64,000 nt of DNA from Leptodontidium sp. MPI-SDFR-AT-0119 (Eukaryota; Ascomycota; Leotiomycetes; Helotiales; Leptodontidiaceae): positions 2,604,001 to 2,668,000 of the forward strand of contig JAHLEZ010000001.1 in NCBI GenBank assembly GCA_020726505.1, written 5' to 3'. Positions 33,671 to 44,349 of the stretch are shown here, in pieces. The notes under the pieces were generated by a model. It was not told the origin of the DNA, did no database searches, and saw only the letters and a program-made list of their open reading frames with translations. Made by a program: the position numbers and the translations under genes. The number at the start of each line of letters is the position of its first letter. The stretch's first letter is position 1.

Positions 33671-33875
33671 GTTTAAATGACTGGATGCTAGGAGCACGGA
33701 GAAGTGCCGAGACCCGATTGGGAGGATGGGGCTGATGATGGATTGTTTATTGCGGTGCAAAAAGACGGTATCGAGAGCGCAAAACGGCCACTCTACCAGG
33801 CGACAAGCGAGTTAATTCTAAGATATAGACAGTACTCTAGATTAATACTCAAGATTCTTTCACGTCTCGTCTCTT

Positions 33876-35451
33876 TCACTTTTCATCAACATTCGCATCA
33901 GCCACTCGCTCCCTTTCTCGTGAGGCATAACCTTCCCTCTCAAGCTTCTTGTCACCCAATGTAACACCAATCTGCCTCACCACCAACCATCCTGGCAGCA
34001 ATGCCAATCCCCATAAGCCGAAGTTGAGATAAACCCCTCCTACATCTGCGAAGATCTTAATGCTGTTTAATCCGTACTAGAGACTGTTAGCTAGGAAGCC
34101 TAGGGTGGTCAGGTTAGACTTACGCTGACGGCTTGTACAGCAGATTCGGTTCCTCTCAAGAGACCAGCAATTCGAATGACCTCAGCATCAGTCCCTGCCA
34201 ACTCGCCAATAACGAAATACCTTTGAAGGTGAGAAGGTGGACCTCAAAGATATACGAAGAGACTTACAGATACATGTAATTCACCTGAAACCCAATGACC
34301 CAGAACAAAAACAAAGCGAATCCTTTCCCGAACCCAGCATCAACCCAGTCGAAAGTCGGCTTCGTCTTGTGGAAATCAGTCACCAAGACAGTCGCCCAAA
34401 TCCACCATACCCCTTGGAGACCGAGAATGGCAATATATGCACCCCTTGCGCGAGTCTTCAAGCTGTACTTCTTTGAGTCCAGAAACGCACCTAGGATGTT
34501 GCCACCAATCATGGCTACGATGCCTGAAAGGAATGACCCTAAAGCTCGGGCTCGAACACTGAACCACAAGGACTGGAACGTGAAGAAAACTGCTTCGGCG
34601 TACACAGCTTGAGCGATGACCGGGACAAGAAGCAAGAAGTTCTTGCTGAAGAATAGCTTGGTATTGGCTTTAAGCTCGTACATGGCGCTGTTGGTGATGG
34701 CCAGCTTCACTTTCACCCCATCCGTTCTCTGAACTTTATCCGGCTTATTCAAGAGCAAGCCTGCAAAGGGACCAAGTGCTTGCAAGGCGATAAACGCCAA
34801 ATAGACATTGTAGGAGACCTTTCCAGCTTCGGAATTGTTAGCATTGATACCCAAATTAATGGCGCCGCCAAGGACTTGACCACCGATTCGGAAGCTGAGC
34901 CAGAAACCGAGAAAGCGACCTTGATTATGTGGTTCGGGATAACTCAAGGCAATGGCTGCTTCGGCCATCCAGAAAACACCTGCGGAGATACCGCAAAGGG
35001 CTGCACCGACCAGAACAAACCATTCAGTGCCGAATCGGTTGTTGGTGTACAAGCCTGCTGCGTAGGGAGCATATCCCATGGTTCCGAAGATCAGAGTGTA
35101 CTTGATTCCAATGGCTTTGACTAGGATTGGGGAGAAGAAGCATGAGACCACCATAAGACAGAAAGTCAATGCGTTGGCTGCGTTGACGAGGTATGGTTTC
35201 TGTTGTCCACCTGCACCGAGGGAGTTCATGGCTCCCCAGATACCAGGTGCGAGGAAATTGCAGATGCCGAGGATGAGAGCATTGTAGTAAGTGCTTCTGT
35301 ACCATTTTGCTTCGAAGTGTTAGCAGTGGCAAGACTTTCGGATGGGTGACGAACGTTTGATATACTCGCGTGTAACAGGAAGGGCTTCATTATCCGACGA
35401 GGAGAGCTCAGTGTCCACATTAGGCTCTGATTTGGGCTGGAGATCTGACAT
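33876..35451 (-). CDS. UNC93-like MFS membrane transporter
   Basis: Exons 35451-35355, 35309-34268, 34220-34124 and 34076-33876 join to 478 residues with 11-12 helices. Family blocks seen are WYRSTYYNALILGICNFLAPGIWGAMNSLGAGG, cut by the first intron upstream of it, GTMGYAPYAAGLY, AGVFWMAEAAIALSYPEP, and GRFLGFWLSFRIGGQVLGG. The acidic N-terminus (SDLQPKSEPNVDTELSSSD) is cytosolic. An upstream in-frame ATG at 35559 would add 36 residues. UNC93-like fungal proteins are putative transporters of unknown substrate. It is tail-to-tail with the amino-acid permease and on the same strand as the LLM monooxygenase, 415 bp away. Confidence 0.85.
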
Positions 35452-35865
35452 GATGGCAACAGCAGCTCCGTATTGGGTTAAAGAGGGCAGTTGGATATGC
35501 GTAGTTTCGAAATCTGGACTTCTACAGTTCGTGGGCTTTGCCTGACTTATACTGTTCATCTATCATGCCATCAGCCGCGTCGAGACATTGAATAAACTTT
35601 TCTCGGTGCAACGTATGATAAGAAGTCAGCGATACTGTGAGCATGGCGTGCGATGGCGACAGAGGTGCCTTGCAAGCACGTTTTCTAAAGACCCACATCG
35701 GGCATTCGAAGATCTGCAACCCTTCATCTTGGCTAGCACTTGTCAACTTGACACTTATCGAGTGTACCCGAGTGAGAGGAAACTAACAGTATCTGCCTTC
35801 TGCGATTGGAGACTTGTCACTAGCTGCTGTTTGCTCGGTTAAAGACTCAAAACTGACAAGTATAT
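35452..35865. other. Promoter of the UNC93-like gene / 3' flank of the LLM gene
   Basis: About 410 bp with no gene of its own recognised; an ATG at 35559 in frame with the transporter lies here. Confidence 0.35.
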
Positions 35866-37371
35866 TCATGCAACGCGCTGTCGCTTGGCAGAGCTATCTA
35901 CTGTCTCCTTGACACCATTGGCTTTCTTCACGCCATTAGTCCCTTTCCTAGCATATGCTGGCGCTTCCTCCCCCGGTCTCCAGAAGAATTTAGCACCTGG
36001 ATGCGTTTCAGATAATCTGGAATGCCCTGCAAGGCCAAGATAATTTTCCCTCAAGGTTCCCCCAGGAACGGCATAATCATCCCAGAAGAGACCTCTTCTC
36101 CTCAACTCTGGCAACAGATGCTCGATGATATCATCAAATGTCTCAGGTACAGCTGCGTAACTGAGATTGAAGCCATCAACATCAGCGACGTCGGCCCATC
36201 TCCCCAACTCATCCGCAACAGTCTTGGCACTTCCAATGACCTTTGCTCCATTTCCTCCGATGATCAGATGTTCTGCAATGGTCTTCTTGTTCCACTTAGT
36301 ACCTTCAGGTGACGACTTCGCCCAATGATTCACCATACTCCTAACAGCAGGCGGAGCTGTATCAAGGAACCTGAAATCCTCATCGTCTCCATACTTCCCC
36401 AAATCATATCCGGACCAGCCACCAAACAAAGCCAAAGCACCCTCTCTGTCTCCATAGCTAGCGAGCTCCTTCAAATTCTCTTGTGCCTTCTCGTCTGTCT
36501 CTCCAACAATCACCAGCAGACCCGCGACAATCTTTATGCTGTTGGGGTCGCGACCAAACTCCTTTGCCTGTGCACGTATCGAATCGACAGATGGCCTGAC
36601 CAGCTCTGGAGTATGCCCGTTGAGGAAAATCGCCTCAGCATGTGTGGCAGCAAATGTGCGTCCGGCACTAGATGTTCCAGCTTGAAATAGAAAAGGGGTT
36701 CTTTGCTTCGAAGGTTCGCATACGTGTGGCCCAGGGATGTCAAAGTGTTTCCCCTTGTGGTTGATCTGCCGCACAGCTTTCGGATTCGCATACGATCCTT
36801 TCGGCGCAGCGGTCACGGCATCGTCCCTCCATGATCCTTCCCAAAGCTTGTATGCCACCTCCATATATTCATTTGCAATCCGATATCGCTCGTCATGCTC
36901 GACTTGTGTGTCCAACCCGAAGTTCCTCGCCGCAGAATCGAGGTAAGATGTGACGATGTTCCATGCAACTCTCCCCTCGCTGAGATGATCCACAGTCGAG
37001 AATTTCCTCGCCAACATGTATGGGTTTTCGTACGTTGTCGATGCTGTTACTCCAAAGCCAATGCTCTCCGTTGCAGCGGCCATTGCTGGAATGCTGTAGA
37101 GCGGGTCGTTGATTGGGAATTGAGCAGCTGCAGGAATCGTGGCGTCTAAGTTCGCAGGACCATTGTAGACATCGTACCCGCCTAATACATCTGCGAAGAA
37201 GATGGCGTGGAACTTTGCCTTCTCGAGTTTCTTCGCGAGGGAGATCCAATGCTTGATGCTGTGGTACTGAGTGCTAGTATCGGTGGGGTATTTCCAGAGA
37301 CCTGGATTCAGATGTCCTGGCGCTTGCATAGCAAAGGCATTGATGATTAATTGTTTCTTTGGGGCAGTCAT
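35866..37371 (-). CDS. LLM-class flavin-dependent monooxygenase (NtaA/SnaA/DszA type)
   Basis: A single exon of 501 residues, ATG at 37371. It has the bacterial-luciferase-like TIM barrel of the NtaA/SnaA/DszA(SoxA) group: N-terminal KKQLIINAFAM; KAKFHAIFFADVLGGYDVY; GFGVTASTTYENPYMLARKFSTVDHLSEGR; GRVAWNIVTSYLDSAARNFG; RTPFLFQAGTSSAGRTFAA; and FNLSYAAVPETFDD. Enzymes of the group use FMNH2 supplied by a separate reductase to oxidise small organic molecules such as aminopolycarboxylates or sulfones; the substrate here is unknown. The C-terminal tail ends KRQRVA, not a canonical peroxisomal signal. Divergent from the BVMO gene across 791 bp. Lack of introns and family history fit a bacterial origin. 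Confidence 0.92.
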   Translation of the reverse strand: MTAPKKQLIINAFAMQAPGHLNPGLWKYPTDTSTQYHSIKHWISLAKKLEKAKFHAIFFADVLGGYDVYNGPANLDATIPAAAQFPINDPLYSIPAMAAATESIGFGVTASTTYENPYMLARKFSTVDHLSEGRVAWNIVTSYLDSAARNFGLDTQVEHDERYRIANEYMEVAYKLWEGSWRDDAVTAAPKGSYANPKAVRQINHKGKHFDIPGPHVCEPSKQRTPFLFQAGTSSAGRTFAATHAEAIFLNGHTPELVRPSVDSIRAQAKEFGRDPNSIKIVAGLLVIVGETDEKAQENLKELASYGDREGALALFGGWSGYDLGKYGDDEDFRFLDTAPPAVRSMVNHWAKSSPEGTKWNKKTIAEHLIIGGNGAKVIGSAKTVADELGRWADVADVDGFNLSYAAVPETFDDIIEHLLPELRRRGLFWDDYAVPGGTLRENYLGLAGHSRLSETHPGAKFFWRPGEEAPAYARKGTNGVKKANGVKETVDSSAKRQRVA

Positions 37372-37784
37372 GGCTGCGATTGAGGTCTGGAAAGACAGAG
37401 AGAGATGGAATGGAAGCTTGAAATCGAAACCGACACGTCCTTAATCCGTGCTCGAAAAGATGAAGCTCTGAAAGCTCTGCAGGAAAGATACTTCCACTTA
37501 CCTACTAGCTCACCAAGTAGCTCACCAAGGATTCCATATCCAACATGTCATTAGCAAGAGACGGCGTCGAGGGCGATGATAAGAACCCGATGATTTCGAG
37601 GTTGTTGATTGAACGTTGATGGCGTTTTAATCCTTGTTGGATTCGCGAACGCCAAAATCTCCACATCGGGTCTTTAGCGAGTCCCTAGCCATGAGCTTAT
37701 TTTGACGTTTCCACGTGCATTTCCTTGCATCTCACTCCCAAGTCTTCAAAGATGGGGTGAAAATAAGTCGTACAGTTAGTGTTT

Positions 37785-38093
37785 TCAGTATCTTGCATAA
37801 GATAGTTCTTGGTGTTGGGATTCGTAATTCTTGGTGCTGATTGCATCATATTCTAACTTCAAGACTGGAGAGAATGCTTCGAAGCGGAGTTGTTTGAGAT
37901 GATGCTTACAAGTGAGAGGCAGAAGACTTCCTATCAGACTCGTGGTCTTCTTTCTCGTTCCTGGATCAATAGGCTTGATGATGTAGTGTGGCCCGTATCT
38001 CGAATAATCGCCATGAATGGTGCGGATAGCGTGATAGTCTCGAGATGGAGGAAACTGATAGTGGGATGACTGTTTTGATGAAGATGCTGCCAT
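37785..38093 (-). CDS. Doubtful small protein inside the LLM/BVMO promoter region
   Basis: A minus-strand ATG frame of 102 residues (MAASSSKQSSHYQFPPSRDY...). It is Ser/Tyr/His-rich, with no signal peptide and no family recognised. It starts 69 bp from the BVMO start on the other strand, so it would share its promoter. It could equally be chance coding in a regulatory region. The rest of 37372-38162 shows only promoter-like sequence, with a short direct repeat AGCTCACCAAG near 37507-37530. Confidence 0.25.
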   Translation of the reverse strand: MAASSSKQSSHYQFPPSRDYHAIRTIHGDYSRYGPHYIIKPIDPGTRKKTTSLIGSLLPLTCKHHLKQLRFEAFSPVLKLEYDAISTKNYESQHQELSYARY

Positions 38094-38162
38094 ATTTTGG
38101 GCCTGGAGTCTTCAGATAATCTTGCTGCTTTTGTATACTTCATATTCTATTCATGTCCCAGA

Positions 38163-40085
38163 ATGGCACCTTCACTTGAACATTCCATCTCACACGAGGG
38201 CGAGTTACCTGTGCTGGCCAAGGAAAAAGCTCCCGACCTTGTGGAAGTCAACTCGTCTCCTGAGCCCAGCGGTCAAGAAGTGAAGAATGGTCGAAATGGA
38301 CACGTTCTCGCGGAGGAAGCTGGGGGCTCTGTCCAACGGCCCGTCCGGACTTTTGAACTAGAAGACCATCCAATTGATGCACCATCAAAGATCCGAGTAT
38401 GTCCCAGTGCACTTTGCTCATTTATTTGATCTGACAATGTCAAGGTGGCGGTGATCGGAGCCGGACTAGCAGGAATCACAGCCGGTGTACTTCTTCCAAT
38501 CAAAGTCCCTGGCATTGAACTCCAAGTCTTCGACAAGAACGCCGATGTTGGAGGGACATGGTACGAGAACATATATCCTGGAGTACGATGCGACATCCCC
38601 GCAAATGTATACCAATCAACATTCGAACCCAAGACGAACTGGACAGAAGAATATGCGCAAGGGTCGGAGATTCTAGAGTACTGGAAGCATGTTGCACAAA
38701 AATACAATGTCTACCAGTATCTCAAGCTGCGGCACAAAGTTGCTGGGGCAAAGTGGGATGAAGACACTGGACGCTGGACGTTACGAGTTGAGAATCAGGC
38801 AACCGGGGAAATTTACGCTCCTGAATTTGACGTTGTGATCACAGCTATTGGACGATTCAACGCCTGGAAACTACCAGATTACCCTGGAATCAAAGACTAC
38901 CAAGGACACCTACGGCACTCTTCTGCTTGGGACCCAAAGTTTGATCCCACCGGAAAGACAGTTGCAGTCATTGGCAATGGAGCGAGCGGTATACAGGTTG
39001 TACCAAACATTCAACCCCTCGTCAAGCACCTCGATCACTATGCCCGTAGCCCAACCTGGATTGCAGGATCATTCGGTGGTGAAGGGCCAGGCAGAAGACT
39101 GGAGCCAAATTATTACCCCAAGGAGCTTCTAGACTCCTTCGAAGATCCGGAAACATACTACAAATTCCGGAAAGAACTTGAATCCACGTTCTATCGCCGC
39201 TTTGGAACTCTCTTCAAAGGCAGCGAGACGAACAAGGGACTCCGAGAAGATTTCATCAAACTCATGGCCGAGAGATTGAAGCAGAAGCCCGAACTCCTTG
39301 AACACATCATCCCTGATTTCTCTCCCAACTGTCGACGATTGACTCCTGGACCCGGATACTTGGAAGCACTTACTGAAGAGAACATCAGCTTCATTCGGAC
39401 ACCGATCAGCCATTTTACTAAAGACGGGATCGTCACCTCCGATAGCGTTGAACGTAAAGTAGAAGCTGTCATCTGCTCCACAGGTGCGAATGTGGATATG
39501 AGACCTCCATTTCCCATCATCGCGAACGGGAAAGATTTGAGGGATGCTTGGTCACCAGATCCGCTGACATATCTCGGTTTCTCCACGCCTTCATTCCCCA
39601 ATCTCCTCCACGTGCAAGGACCGAATGCCGCTGGCCATAGCGGAACAGTCCCCAACCAAGTCGAAACGCAATTGGTGTACATCGCCAAGCTCCTTCGCAA
39701 AGTCAGCACACAGGGCATCAAATCATTCAGCCCCTCTCAAGCAGCGACGGATGACTTTGTAGCTTACTCAGACTCCTTCTTTCCCAAGACGGTGTTCTCA
39801 GAGAACTGCAGTTCATGGGCCAACGGCGGTCGACCAGGAGGGAGAATTCATGGTCATTGGCCAGGCAGTGCTTCGCATGTCAATTTCGTGAGGAAGGATC
39901 CCAGATGGGAGGATTGGGAATGGAAGTACAAGAGTAAGACTTGGAATCGATTTGCGTGGCTCGGGAATGGATGGACGAGGAAGGAGGAGAGGGGAGAGGG
40001 AGATTTGACGCCATATTTGAAGAAGCCTGGGGATATTGATCTGAGGAGCTATCATGAGAGTTGGTATGAGGGGCTAGATAGGTAG
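38163..40085 (+). CDS. Baeyer-Villiger-type FAD/NADPH monooxygenase
   Basis: Exons 38163-38396 and 38445-40085 (48-bp intron GTATGT...TCAAG) join to 624 residues. After an N-terminal extension of about 80 residues come the FAD Rossmann motif VIGAGLAGITAG, GTWYENIYPGVRCDIP, the BVMO fingerprint YQGHLRHSSAW (Tyr in place of the usual first Phe), the NADPH Rossmann motif VIGNGASGIQ, and ICSTGANVDMRPPFP. The family inserts oxygen next to ketones to give esters or lactones, or oxidises heteroatoms. No signal peptide. Divergent from the LLM flavin monooxygenase; together with the UNC93-like transporter they could form a small catabolic or detoxification group. Confidence 0.92.
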
Positions 40086-40429
40086 CGTGGTAATGAAAAC
40101 ATTCAGTAAAGGGAGAAATTGGCAATCACATATCTCATGTCACGAAAAGGATTGAATCTGTTGCAAACATGTATTCATTCCATACGTCTTCGGCTGTAAT
40201 GCCCATCCGACAGAAAGAACCATCCATTCCAGATAAAGAAGCGGATATCAGTCAGAGTTAGAATCAGATGCTAGAGTAGCAGATGGAGTTCTGACCAGCT
40301 CGTTGAGCCTAAACACAGCTACGGTCCGATCATGAGTGAAATCCTCCGTACCCTCCTTCTCCAGTTCTTATATCCCCCCACATCGTCGAGATCTACCCGA
40401 AACTTCCCTCGAATCCTCTCCTTCTCTGC
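40086..40429. other. 3' flank of the BVMO gene
   Basis: No gene of its own; the decayed minus-strand gene may extend into it. Confidence 0.3.
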
Positions 40430-41245
40430 CGTGATCAACTCGTTCACAAAGCCCCTTGACTAGCAGGAACTGCATATTCAATCACTTTTATTTTGACAAC
40501 ACCAGATAGACCTTTGAAGAATCCAGCTATCTTCTCCACCTCACCAGTAGTCTCGGGGTTGGAACATTCAATGGTAATAGTCAATGAAGGGCTTTTTCTC
40601 TCGAGCTAATGTGGAAGTATTTCTTGATCGACATCAAGCTCAGGTGGAGCAGTGAGTGTTCGTGGCTGGCGGCTCCTGTAAAAAACGTTCGCGGCATCCA
40701 ACTTTCCGCATTGTCTCGAGTGTCAATATGGAGTGTTCAGAGTCCATGGAAGGGAGAGGCATGAATGAAATCGACTAGGAATTCGTGGTTGCGGGCTGGC
40801 CGTAACTTAGGTGGTGACACAGCCAGAGCCGATGAAGAAGTGCCAAGCCAGGTGTTCATATTCAACGAGTTACGAAGAGGACAGGAAACGTTCAAGTGGG
40901 CCAACTCCTTTAGGGAGGTGAAGTAGAATGTCGAATATTGAAAGACCGTCATCAGAGCCATGTGCATCCAGGTCTTCGAAACCGTGAGAGTGGATAACCA
41001 GGCAGTAAACCGGGCAAACCAGAGTTTGCGAGACCAGCCAGCAGGTTCCTCTTCAATGCGGAACTAAACTGGTGCGAAGGCGATCTCGACTACGCAGAAT
41101 TTCTTGAATAAGCCTTCGAATACCTCAATTGGCAGGCCTTGAATCGAAGAGATAGCGTTTCCGTGGACGTCAAAGGGGACAGTGATGAGTTTGGGCGGCG
41201 GGTGTGGCGAGCAGCGCCGTACGCAGCAGTTCCCGGCGAAGAATT
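40430..41245 (-). pseudogene. Decayed fungal F-box/2EXR-like gene
   Basis: Conceptual minus-strand reading gives protein-like pieces in changing frames. First comes PKLITVPFDVHGNAISS, LPIEVFEGLFKKFCVVEIAF, then an in-frame TAG after AFAPV near 41067. RIEEEPAGWSRKLWFARF continues, then SLTITIECSNPETTGEVEK and GFFKGLSGVVKIKVIEYAVP, and a stop. The style (opening on a scoring motif, ending in a 'FL/FFxGLxGVxxI' block) resembles fungal F-box-like hypothetical proteins. Several breaks make a working gene unlikely. Confidence 0.4.
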
Positions 41246-42573
41246 CTCAGTGCCTAGAGCTTATATAGATATTAGCAGGTTCTCGTGTGATTAAAAGGGG
41301 CTATGACGAACATCTATCTCTCCGCTCAGAGCGAAACCTGGAGCAGAGCTGAAGGGTTATTGTGGAGAACGTGATTGATATCGAAGGACTGGGAAGTCAG
41401 TTATGCAAAGGTTGGTGATAGAAGGGGGGCTGGCAATGCTTTAAGTAGGGGACGTGTTGTAAGTGGTTGTGGAAAGAAGGAGGTGGAGGCTAGAGGTTTT
41501 GAAGAAGCCGCAGAAACTGAACATCTGCACTTTTGACGCTAGTTGCTTGGTGGATGTGTTGGCAAGCTTCGTTGGGCCGTATAAATGAATTAAGTCTCGA
41601 AAGTTGTCTCTAAAGCACGGTAGGTAGCTTCTATTAACGATAAGAAGTAGTCCCCCTAAGAAGGAAGGGTCCTGACTCTGTCAAAGCGCTGGTCAGGGGA
41701 TTTGTGGCTGTCACTAGCCTTGTCACTTCATAGAAGTGCAACCTCTAGGGTAGGAGGTTAGCAGAAACTTCCCTCGATATTTTTCCAGTCATTATTAAAT
41801 GTCTTAGAGTCTTCGTCTGAGTATTCGGTACCAAATTGACAAGAATGGTGCTCCGCGCCTGGTTTTGTTGACATCTACAAATAACCGAAAATAGGCGACC
41901 TGGGGAAGGGTTCAACCTCTGCACCGTGCAGTTTGAACCAGAAATCGTCAAATCTGCACTCACGCTTTAGGGATTTATATAATAAAGTCGTTCGTGGCTA
42001 TTGATGCAATGATGACAAGGGTTATATGTCTTGGCTTCGTTTTGAGACTTCTGCCCCAGTGAACGTTGCGAACGCCAGCACTTTTGTTCTATCCAGACTC
42101 AAAAATTCGTAAACAACCAAACAAATGACATTGTAATGCAACGGCTCTTCAAATTAGAAGAAGGGGTAGAAGCCCAAACATTTATGTATTCTGTCGCTAT
42201 ATTACAAAGGCCAGCGACTCCTTTTTATGCACAGTACAAATATGCCAAACAAGCAGGCGGCTCTTTGCTCCTGGTTACTCCAGATTTCTGAGAGACCAGT
42301 TAACAAAGTCAGACTTTAATCACCCATATCGTTCCTTCGGCTTGCATGAGACCAAACTATTGTTCCAACTCCCATAGGATATCACTGGATACTCCAAACA
42401 TCTTCCTATCTCCTCTCTTGCTCCTTCCTCTTCGCCGGCCCAGGCACGATCTGAACTCTCGGTCTACGCACCACATCATCAGCAAATACTCCACGCATCC
42501 TCAAATTTCAACACTCGTAGAGCCTCTCTGCCCTCACTCAGAAAGAGAGCACGAAAGCGGGCAAAGGATAAAC
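41246..42573. other. Intergenic, nothing recognised
   Basis: About 1.3 kb with no ATG frame of interest, RNA gene or transposon ends that I can identify. Confidence 0.35.
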
Positions 42574-43671
42574 TTACAGGTTATCAATAGCCTCACCTAC
42601 AACCTCCTTGAAGCTTAACTTCTTGTCCTTCGGTCTCGTATACCACGGATGAGGCCTATGCTTGCCTCTATCCTTCCGCGAGAGACCTTCTCCTCTAGGA
42701 CCAAAGATATTCCAGACTTTCTCGTGATCGAGTATTTGCCTTCTGTTGATAATGATCGGGTCACTGCGGACATACTGCGTCAGCGGACGAGACGGCAGAA
42801 AGATGAGGAGTAGTTAAATAGCAGAGAAAAGAGGACAATTTGGAAAAGGAAAAAAATACTTATCAGCAGCAGCGAAAACCATTGGCAAAAACCGATGGAA
42901 GAAATCCAGAACCTGGTCATAAAGGACATCATCCATCGCCCCCCTCCTATCCGCTTCCATGGCACGGTCGTACATCTTACCCAATTGTACGTTCTTCACC
43001 TTCCTCACAAGGTCATCGCAGATTATATCTGCTTGTCTATTCGAGAGGGTGGGTGTATCGGTGGGTTCTGGACCCGATGGAGGGAGGACGGAGATGGGTT
43101 TCAGGAAGACGTGAGGGGTTTTCTCGTCAAGTGGTGGACTGCGGGAATGGGGTCTCGCGGAATTTGTGGGGGTACGACCGAGGGGTGAGTGTCTGTGACT
43201 GCGTCCCAGTGGTGCTTCTGATGGAACAGCTGGATATCGAGATTTGCGCGCTTCGGTCTGCCCGTAGAAAGAACCTTCATCCCGCCTCGACTCTTGTACT
43301 GCTGGTTCGGCATAATAAGAAGCTTCCTTTCTTCGCAGGCTCTCTGACGTGGCAATTTGTTTGAGTGAGGGACGAGCTTCTTGTGTTTGTACATGCTGTG
43401 GATATCTTGAAACTTCTTGCCTCTTGGATGGGCGGTAATCTTGACTTGGGGCGGCAGTACTTTGTCTATTGGAAGGAGGTGCCTGTTGTGCAGAAGCTGA
43501 GACAAGATGCCTTCCTAATGCTGTATCCCTCTCTCCTCTTCCTTCTGCGTTTGCGGATGCTGAAGGCTGCGTCACGGTTATGGCCGGACGAGCAGAAGGT
43601 TCATTCTCGTTCCCGTTCTTTGTGCCTGGTCGCTCTCGTCGTGTAAGTCTGTGCTCACCTTCTGATGCCAT
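42574..43671 (-). CDS. Disordered hypothetical fungal protein with conserved-looking C-terminus
   Basis: Exons 43671-42860 and 42763-42574 join to 333 residues (intron 42764-42859, donor GTATTT, acceptor CCGCAG). The first 190 residues are low-complexity and rich in Ser, Arg, Pro and Gln (HRLTRRERPGTKNGNE, RSHRHSPLGRTPTN). The last 140 look folded: LSNRQADIICDDLVRKVKN, YDQVLDFFHRFLPMVFAAAD, INRRQILDHEKVWNIFGPRG, GKHRPHPWYTRPK. No domain recognised. The stop codon TAA lies inside a perfect donor-like CTGTAAGTT, so an alternative longer C-terminus is possible. Confidence 0.65.
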
Positions 43672-44349
43672 GGGTGAGTTCCCTGCGATCGCGAATAGAT
43701 GTGATGGTTGTGTTTTAGTAGCCGCAAGAGCACGGCTATATGACGAGAAGTTTTCTGAAGGGACGAGTTTTGATATCGCATTTGAGGATTGTTTAGGATG
43801 AGTCCCTGTGGCGGATGGATGATTGGACGTTGTCGCTCAGAGTAGTAGGAAGTATGGGTCTTTTAAATACAAAGTGACTTAGGTCTGATATTTGTACACG
43901 CCAAGAAATTCAGGTGCGTTCTGGGGTCATGACTCACGAAGGGGTATTTACAAATGACAGTATTCACAAAAGACAAGGTTTGTGTATTGTCTCCATTTGA
44001 CTATCTAGTGAGGCGCCTAATACCCAATCCATCTCGTGAGCTACCAGCTAAAGCTGAGAGTCACTAACTTGAATGATACGAGAGGACAAAGTCGAGATAT
44101 TTATCGCATTGTATGCCCCGAAAAGTGGAGAAAAGCCAGCAGAGATAAGAGCATTCATCTGCAACTCATGATAAATCAAAGCCCGATTTGATGTAGAACT
44201 GTCCGAGAACGCCACGTCAAATCCCAAACACTTAGATTCTGTCTGCAATCCCTGAAGAATCTCCCAGTCGTCGCCGGCCAAATATATCACCAATCTAAAG
44301 TCATAGGTCGATCTGACGGCGTATCGCAGTGACAGGCGTCCGAAAATGA
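43672..44349. other. Intergenic, 5' of the disordered protein and 3' of the C2H2 gene
   Basis: No supported gene. A same-strand open frame at 44048-44356 lies in the presumed 3' UTR of the zinc-finger gene and lacks a recognisable product. Confidence 0.35.

Noticed and set aside
37785..38093. Treating the small minus-strand frame as a secure gene
   Set aside because: It lies wholly in a divergent promoter and has no recognisable family; kept only as a low-confidence entry.
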